Assembly: GCA_019916065.1 (NCBI GenBank)
Contig: CM034236.1
Location: 55,518,690-55,582,689 of the forward strand
Length of the DNA: 64,000 bases
Origin: Vitellaria paradoxa
Taxonomy: Eukaryota; Streptophyta; Magnoliopsida; Ericales; Sapotaceae
Direction: 5' to 3'
Made by a program: the position numbers and the translations under genes. Below the pieces are notes generated by a model that saw only the letters and a list, made by a program, of their open reading frames with translations, made no database searches and was not told the origin of the DNA. Below, piece by piece: positions 58,951 through 64,000 of the stretch. Numbering within the stretch: the first letter of the stretch is position 1; the number at the start of each line of letters is the position of its first letter.

Positions 58951-59299
58951 CCTTTGTAATTAGAATTGTTAGATTAAAATTTAATGATTTTGATGTATTT
59001 TTTTAATTAAAATAATATAAATATATTTAAATTATTGAATTTTTGAAGACTGTCATACCGTTATTGCGATAGCGTCTCCCCTTGAGCATTTGGATGCATC
59101 TTGATAGTGGGTGCGCTCGTGTTTAAAAATCAACCAAACATTCTATTGCAGCTTTATGAACTTTGAATAGATGATTTGCTGTCGAACCTTGCAACTTGAG
59201 CTATTGTGGGGGCCATCGGATTCCACTCTGTATAAGTATTGGTTTGGTTTCACGTGATAAACAGCTAATTTTGATATATTACTCATTCTTGGTTTGTTG

Positions 59300-59951
59300 C
59301 AGGGGTGAAAATATACTGAATTTTTTTCAAGTTAACTAAAAAAAAGCTAGTTGGCTTTATGAGTATTGTGAGATTGAGTTAAACTTTATTTTGTGATTCG
59401 TTTACAATTAAGTTCGAATTTAAAAAAATTGAATTCAAAAGTTTACGAACTAATTTAGTAAAATAATATATATTATAATATTTATATATTTTTTTAATTA
59501 TAATTATTCACAAATTATTTTTGAACTTAAAATTTTCTTTATCAAACCAATGTCGAACCTGTATAAAAGTCAGAAACCCTAAGGGGTTAGGTGAGTTGGT
59601 CTAGGAGTTAGAGCTTTACCAAACTTCCATATTTAACTCTTCTCTCTACCAACTCTTGGGGTCAACTATCTGAAGGTCAAATATCTAGGATATAGTAAAG
59701 TAAAATTGATAAAACGGGTCTCTTTAACTGAACAAATTGTATTCACTTCTTAGGTGTGAGTTCAAATTCTCCCAGTTGCGTGAGTTCACGACTTGCCGCT
59801 GCACTGTACAGTAAAAATTAAAGAAAATTTACACTCTAAGAATTTGGTTTAAAAAGTGAGTCTCTCAAAGATTAAATCATATATATAGAAGTCGGAGTTG
59901 AGTCGAATAAGTTAGAATTTGATTTGGTTTGATTTATTTTATTTTCGCCTA
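59300..59951. mobile_element. hAT-like MITE, family D copy 2, split by a SINE
   Basis: Left end CAGGGGTGAAAATA and interior TTTTGTGATTCGTTTACAAT, then CGAACCTGTATAAAAGTC, match the element at 48651-49057. The match resumes after 59883 with GAGTTGAGTCGAATAAG and ends near TTTTCGCCTAG. The SINE at 59575-59883 interrupts it. It is non-coding. Confidence 0.65.
59575..59883 (+). mobile_element. tRNA-derived SINE nested in a MITE
   Basis: It begins AACCCTAAGGGGTTAGGTGA, with an A-box-like TTAGGTGAGTTGGTCTAGGAG and B-box-like GTGAGTTCAAATTCTCCC, and ends in an A-rich tail. The flanking 13-mers TATAAAAGTCAGA (59562-59574) and TATAGAAGTCGGA (59884-59896) match at 11 of 13, and the sister MITE at 48.7 kb has no insert there. 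The spacing between A and B boxes (over 150 bp) is longer than usual, so internal insertion or another origin is possible. Confidence 0.65.
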
Positions 59952-60423
59952 GTTGGCTGTTAATTGTAGCCAAGGATAACTATGAAGTTCATCATTATGC
60001 TACGCAGGTCATAAACAGCTGGCAGCAATTTCTTGTGCTCGTGAATTTGCGTTTTCGTTCGCTACTAATTTACGACGATGGCATCCATATTAATTATTTT
60101 AAATTTATTTTCCTATTTTTTAAATAGGAAAGAAAAAATTTGAATCATTATTTTTGTCCTAAAAGCTATTAATAATGAATCTCCCCATACAAAGGCGCGA
60201 CTTATATAAAGAATTATTTACAGTAACTAATTTGAATGTAAATTATTTTTTATTTTGTTTTGAAGAATCTCAAGAGAACCGCACGTGGATGCCAACGACA
60301 AATCCGTGACCAATTAAAATTTAAATACAATAAAATAATATTGAATTTCAAGGTTAGGGTTCAACTTTGGAACTCAAACCATTTTGAATTTTCTTTTGTG
60401 AATCTGGACCGAGTGGTGGGGGC

Positions 60424-60440
60424 GGGGGGGGGGGGGGGGG
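60424..60440. repeat. G17 homopolymer
   Basis: Seventeen consecutive G after GGTGGGGGCG. Similar uninterrupted G runs occur at 6703-6719 and 16405-16419, each following a T run. Such tracts can form quadruplexes and are prone to sequencing error. Confidence 0.9.
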
Positions 60441-60551
60441 ACCAGAGGTGGTCTATCCCTTCAAGGTACGATAGATAAACCTAGTAGGCCTCGAGTTCAG
60501 AAAGCACTTCACGTCAATTGGGCCCCCGTTTAGAAGTCTTAATTTTTTTAT

Positions 60552-60775
60552 AAGTAATGTTACATTTATATCTTTTTTATTTATACTCTTCTTACACTTC
60601 ACTTGTCATGACAGATTATGACTAGTATAATTTATTCAAAATTATAACAGTCACACGTAGAAAGTGACTTCTAACAACTGTGATGATTTTAAGTAGAATA
60701 CACTGGTCATGACCCGTCATGAACAGTGAAGTGTAAAAAAAGTGTAAACAAAAGGGTATAAGTATAGTAATACTA
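60552..60775. mobile_element. Foldback MITE with about 60-bp inverted ends
   Basis: The left end (AAGTAATGTTACATTTATAT, then CTTACACTTCACTTGTCATG) is mirrored by the right end (CATGAACAGTGAAGTGTAAA, then GGGTATAAGTATAGTAATAC). Total about 224 bp, so most of the element folds back on itself. No coding sequence; the target duplication is unclear. Confidence 0.75.
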
Positions 60776-61781
60776 TTTTTTGATAACTTTTGATAGGTTA
60801 GACTTTTGATGTTTTCGATAAACTAAATAAAAATTTTTTAGTAATTTTTAATAATTTGTAAATATTTAATAAAATTTTTGATAACTTTTATCAATTTTTA
60901 GTAACTTTAAAAATTTATTATGAATTTGATAAAAAATTTTAATAACTTTTGAATTAAATTAAAATAAAATGACTATTATACTCATTGTTACGTGAATAAA
61001 AATTAATGTAACCATGCAAAATTCTAAACTTCTGGTGTTTTATCCTATCTTGCTATAGAGTTAACCTCTTGTACTTTGTTTCTCGCTCTCTCTTACATTT
61101 TTTTTTTTAATTTACAAAAGGGCCACGACTTTTGTGGTCCCGTTTAGAATTTAGAGGAGCATTGTACTGGCATTGCAATTGGCGTGGATTGTTTCAGGAT
61201 TTGGATATTGGGCGTCGCATTTAAAATTATGAATAAGGCTTCGTTTAACTTAAGAAAAAATAAAATAAATTGAGATAAAATATAATTTAGAGTTAATTTT
61301 GGTATTTTTTTAAAGTAATAAATCGTGGAAACGATTTTCTAAATTTGTTCTCATGAATTCAAAAAAATTCACAAAAAATAACAACAATAGTACTCGTTTG
61401 AAAATTTTTGATACGAAAAATATGATTGTATAAAAAATTTACACATTCGGTTAACCTACTTTCAAATTTTTTTGTTTTTTAGCAAAATATTGAAATTAGT
61501 GATGACGAAAAAATTAGAGGTAAAGGAGTTGTTAGAGATTTATTGAAGATTATAATATGCCAAACGGCGCATAAAGAAAGTTTGTAAGAGTTTTGAAAAA
61601 TAAAATTCAAAGGTGAGGCTTAAAATGTACTTAAAATTTTTACTAATGTTACACCAAAACTTCAATAAATTTTCAAACGATTGCTCCTCTCCTAATTCCA
61701 TGGTTATAGAACACTTATGTAATAAATAAATATTGTATTCGCAGTTATAATTAAGCATTATCGGATTTACATAATTGATAG

Positions 61782-61845
61782 AATCTTATTTTTACCATGA
61801 TATATATATATATATATATATATATATCATGGTAAAAATAAGATT
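61782..61845. repeat. Perfect 64-nt palindrome centred on (TA)n
   Basis: AATCTTATTTTTACCATG, then alternating AT, then CATGGTAAAAATAAGATT: every base from 61782 to 61845 pairs with its mirror. Just outside, GAT/ATC symmetry continues with a two-base offset. It could form a cruciform or a long hairpin RNA. Confidence 0.95.
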
Positions 61846-62611
61846 ATCAACGGTGGAACAATTTACCTAAACATTGGTGAACAATTCTCCTAAACTCGGT
61901 CAAAATATAACGGAACTATAATTTTACATCGTAAAAATTAAAAGTGAGCGCACTTTTATATTTGTAATTTTTGTTAAGTTTTATTTTAATTAAAATAAAA
62001 TTATAAAAAAATTAACGAAAATAATTCAAATAATAAATAGTAAGTAATTAAAGATAGTGAAGTAAATAATAATTAATTAAGAAACATTTAAAGAAAATAA
62101 TTACAAAAATTACAAAAGCACATGCTGATGAAAAAATAATTATAGAAGGCAAATGAACAAAATTGTTTAATTATGTAATAATTATATAAATTTACAATAT
62201 ATTCTCTCTCTTTCTCTCCTCTTGATTAATTTATTGCTGTTATTATCATTTAGAATAATCCATAGTCCGTGTATAATTACCTTTTGTCCTTCTGATGAGT
62301 AGAAATCGTAATTCGGGGATGCCAACTAACTTTTCAGGAAATTTGCTCTCGAATGGTTGAGTAGGACATTATACCCCCCACACACATTATATATACGTGT
62401 GTGCATATATAGAGAGAGAAAGAGAATAGCACTCAACACCTGAACCCTCATATTTGAGGTTCTCGTATTCATTGGACGCCACTGGACCAAGTTCTTTTGT
62501 TCTGATTTCATGGTTTTTTTTTAGCTATATAGTTCATATGGGGGGAGAGATTGAGTTTCAAGGAGTAAAATTTTTATCAAACACTTAATTAATGTACCAC
62601 TGTCAACTTTG

Positions 62612-62766
62612 GGTCCGTTTGTTTGGTCAAATTTTAATTAAAAAATACAATAAAAATAGAAAAATGTGACATAAAAGTGATATGTGTTAAAATTTAATTG
62701 AAAAAAAGTACAAAAAGTAATTAAAATTGATGAATTTTAATAAATATTTGTAGGCTAAACAGGACC
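62612..62766. mobile_element. Small TIR repeat, family E copy 1
   Basis: Left GGTCCGTTTGTTTGG and right complement GGTCCTGTTTAGCC form inverted ends. The interior word ATGTGACATAAAAGTGATATGTGTTAAAATTT is shared with 63050-63167. It is non-coding. Confidence 0.6.
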
Positions 62767-63049
62767 TTTATGTGCAAAGTTGTATTTTTAAGTGCGGTCA
62801 AACGGCCCTACAGGTGTAATGTGTTGGTTGTAACTACTAATAGGTTATTCTTGTAATAAGAGCAGGGCGGATGCACACGAGTGTAAGGGAGTGGACTGAC
62901 TCCACTGAAAATAAAATTTTTTGTAAAAAATAGTATAATTTTTAGAATATTTTTATAATTTTGTTTCCATAAAATACATCTCTCAAAATAGATTGTTCTT
63001 ATAATTTAAATAATTTATAAGTTTTATCCTTATTTTTATATTAGAAAAT

Positions 63050-63167
63050 TGTTTGGTTGAAAAAAAGTTGAGGAAAAATTATTGTAAAAGTATAAAGATG
63101 TGACATAAAAGTGATATGTGTTAAAATTTTATAACTTTTGATATTTTTTAGTCTGTCAAACAAGGCC
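63050..63167. mobile_element. Small TIR repeat, family E copy 2
   Basis: TGTTTGGTTGAAAAAAAG at the left and TCTGTCAAACAAGGCC at the right, with the interior GATGTGACATAAAAGTGATA shared with copy 1. It has no coding potential. Confidence 0.6.
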
Positions 63168-63223
63168 TAGGAACATTATCTTTACTTATCTGTGCCTAGG
63201 TACATTATTTTTACTTATCTGTT
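63166..63223. repeat. 29-bp tandem duplication
   Basis: CCTAGGAACATTATCTTTAC (63166) is repeated as CCTAGGTACATTATTTTTAC (63195), with the shared continuation TTATCTGT. It starts at the end of the family E element. Confidence 0.85.
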
Positions 63224-64000
63224 TGATCTTAATGTAACAAAATTTTAGATCTGCCGCTGAATAAAAGACTTGTAATTAGTTATGGTAATGTGATGGCAGT
63301 GTTATGGGATTGGCTTGCAGACGGTTTCTATTTGCAGATACACGAGTGGGCTTTTGAATTAGAGCTTTTTAATTCTCACGGCTGATTTTGGGCGTTATGC
63401 AGACACTCTCCGCCCCCCTTTTTTGTCTTAACGGTTATGCAGACACACTGTGATTAGAAACGTTTTTTGCAAGCGGCCCACGTTCGGGGGTAATTAGCGT
63501 AAAAGTTAAACCCGTTGGATATTAGTGCACCCAAGTCAAAATACATGGGGGTGAAACTAAAATTTTCGGAAAGCTAATATGTTGAAAGTAATATAATAAA
63601 ATTTGTAGGGGTAATTTTGTAAATTTTGGTTAAAGGTTTAAAATATAATAAAATTTATGGTAAATATATTTTTTTTAAAATTTAAAATTATTTTTAACTT
63701 TGACGGTGAGTTGCCTTTACACATGGGTCTATTTGGGATGGCAAAAAATTTTGAAAAATAATGAAAAATACTGAAAATTTATAAAAATTATTTACTTTTT
63801 CATCTTAATGTACAAATTACGAACTTACGATTTATTTTATTTTATCTCATTTTTTATCACTTTAAATGTCTAAAAAATATTAGCTACTGGCTTGGATCCC
63901 ATGAATTATGATTTGATTGACTTGCTGAACCTGTTCACTTGCACTGGGCCGTTTGATTTTTTGGGCCTTTTGCCCACCATTTGGCTTTTGGAAACAAAAG
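63224..64000. other. Intergenic to window end, no gene seen
   Basis: Mixed-composition DNA with a relic at about 63735-63880 that resembles the AT-rich small TIR repeat near 16.5 kb (GAACTTACGATTTATTTTAT and TATCTCATTTTTTATCA are shared in outline). No gene could be supported. Confidence 0.5.

Overview
The window is nuclear DNA from a flowering plant, most likely a dicot. The evidence is AT-rich intergenic DNA, GT-AG introns, plant-only gene families (LRR receptor kinase, APR-like protein, plant cysteine oxidase, F-box/WD40 protein) and a typical plant mixture of Ty1/copia, hAT, Helitron, RTE-type LINE, SINE and MITE insertions. I cannot name the species. I read exon structures by hand from splice sites and reading phase. 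All four multi-exon intact genes close in frame across every junction.

Layout: 0.2-3.7 kb, a broken MIK2-type LRR receptor-kinase gene (minus) with a second kinase scrap beside it. 6.5-10.1 kb, VPS29 (plus, 3 coding exons). 12.8-16.1 kb, an APR-like (APRL) thioredoxin-fold membrane protein (minus, 4 exons). 20.6-22.7 kb, a single-exon type I membrane protein of unknown function (minus). 23.0-26.3 kb, a hAT element with a decayed transposase, 294 bp upstream of that gene's start codon. 26.3-29.5 kb, AT-rich repeats with a Helitron-like element nested in them. 29.9-44.0 kb, an F-box/WD40 gene (minus, 8 exons) whose last intron has grown to 8.5 kb by insertion of a full-length copia element (itself split by a hAT-type MITE), a 5'-truncated LINE and a SINE-like sequence. 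44-54.7 kb, gene-free AT-rich DNA with several MITEs, tandem duplications and a SINE. 55.2-57.9 kb, a plant cysteine oxidase (plus, 5 exons). 58-64 kb, further MITEs, a SINE nested in a MITE and a perfect 64-nt palindrome.

The genes do not form a pathway. They are ordinary single-copy housekeeping or signalling genes: retromer trafficking, secretory-pathway proteins, ubiquitin-ligase substrate choice and oxygen sensing through the Cys N-degron route. What stands out is the insertion history, which can be read from target-site duplications and nesting. I found no convincing new biological system. The best leads are the intron-resident copia element with a stop codon sitting on the host splice donor, the Helitron whose empty site can be inferred from its host repeat, and several small repeat families with two or three local copies.
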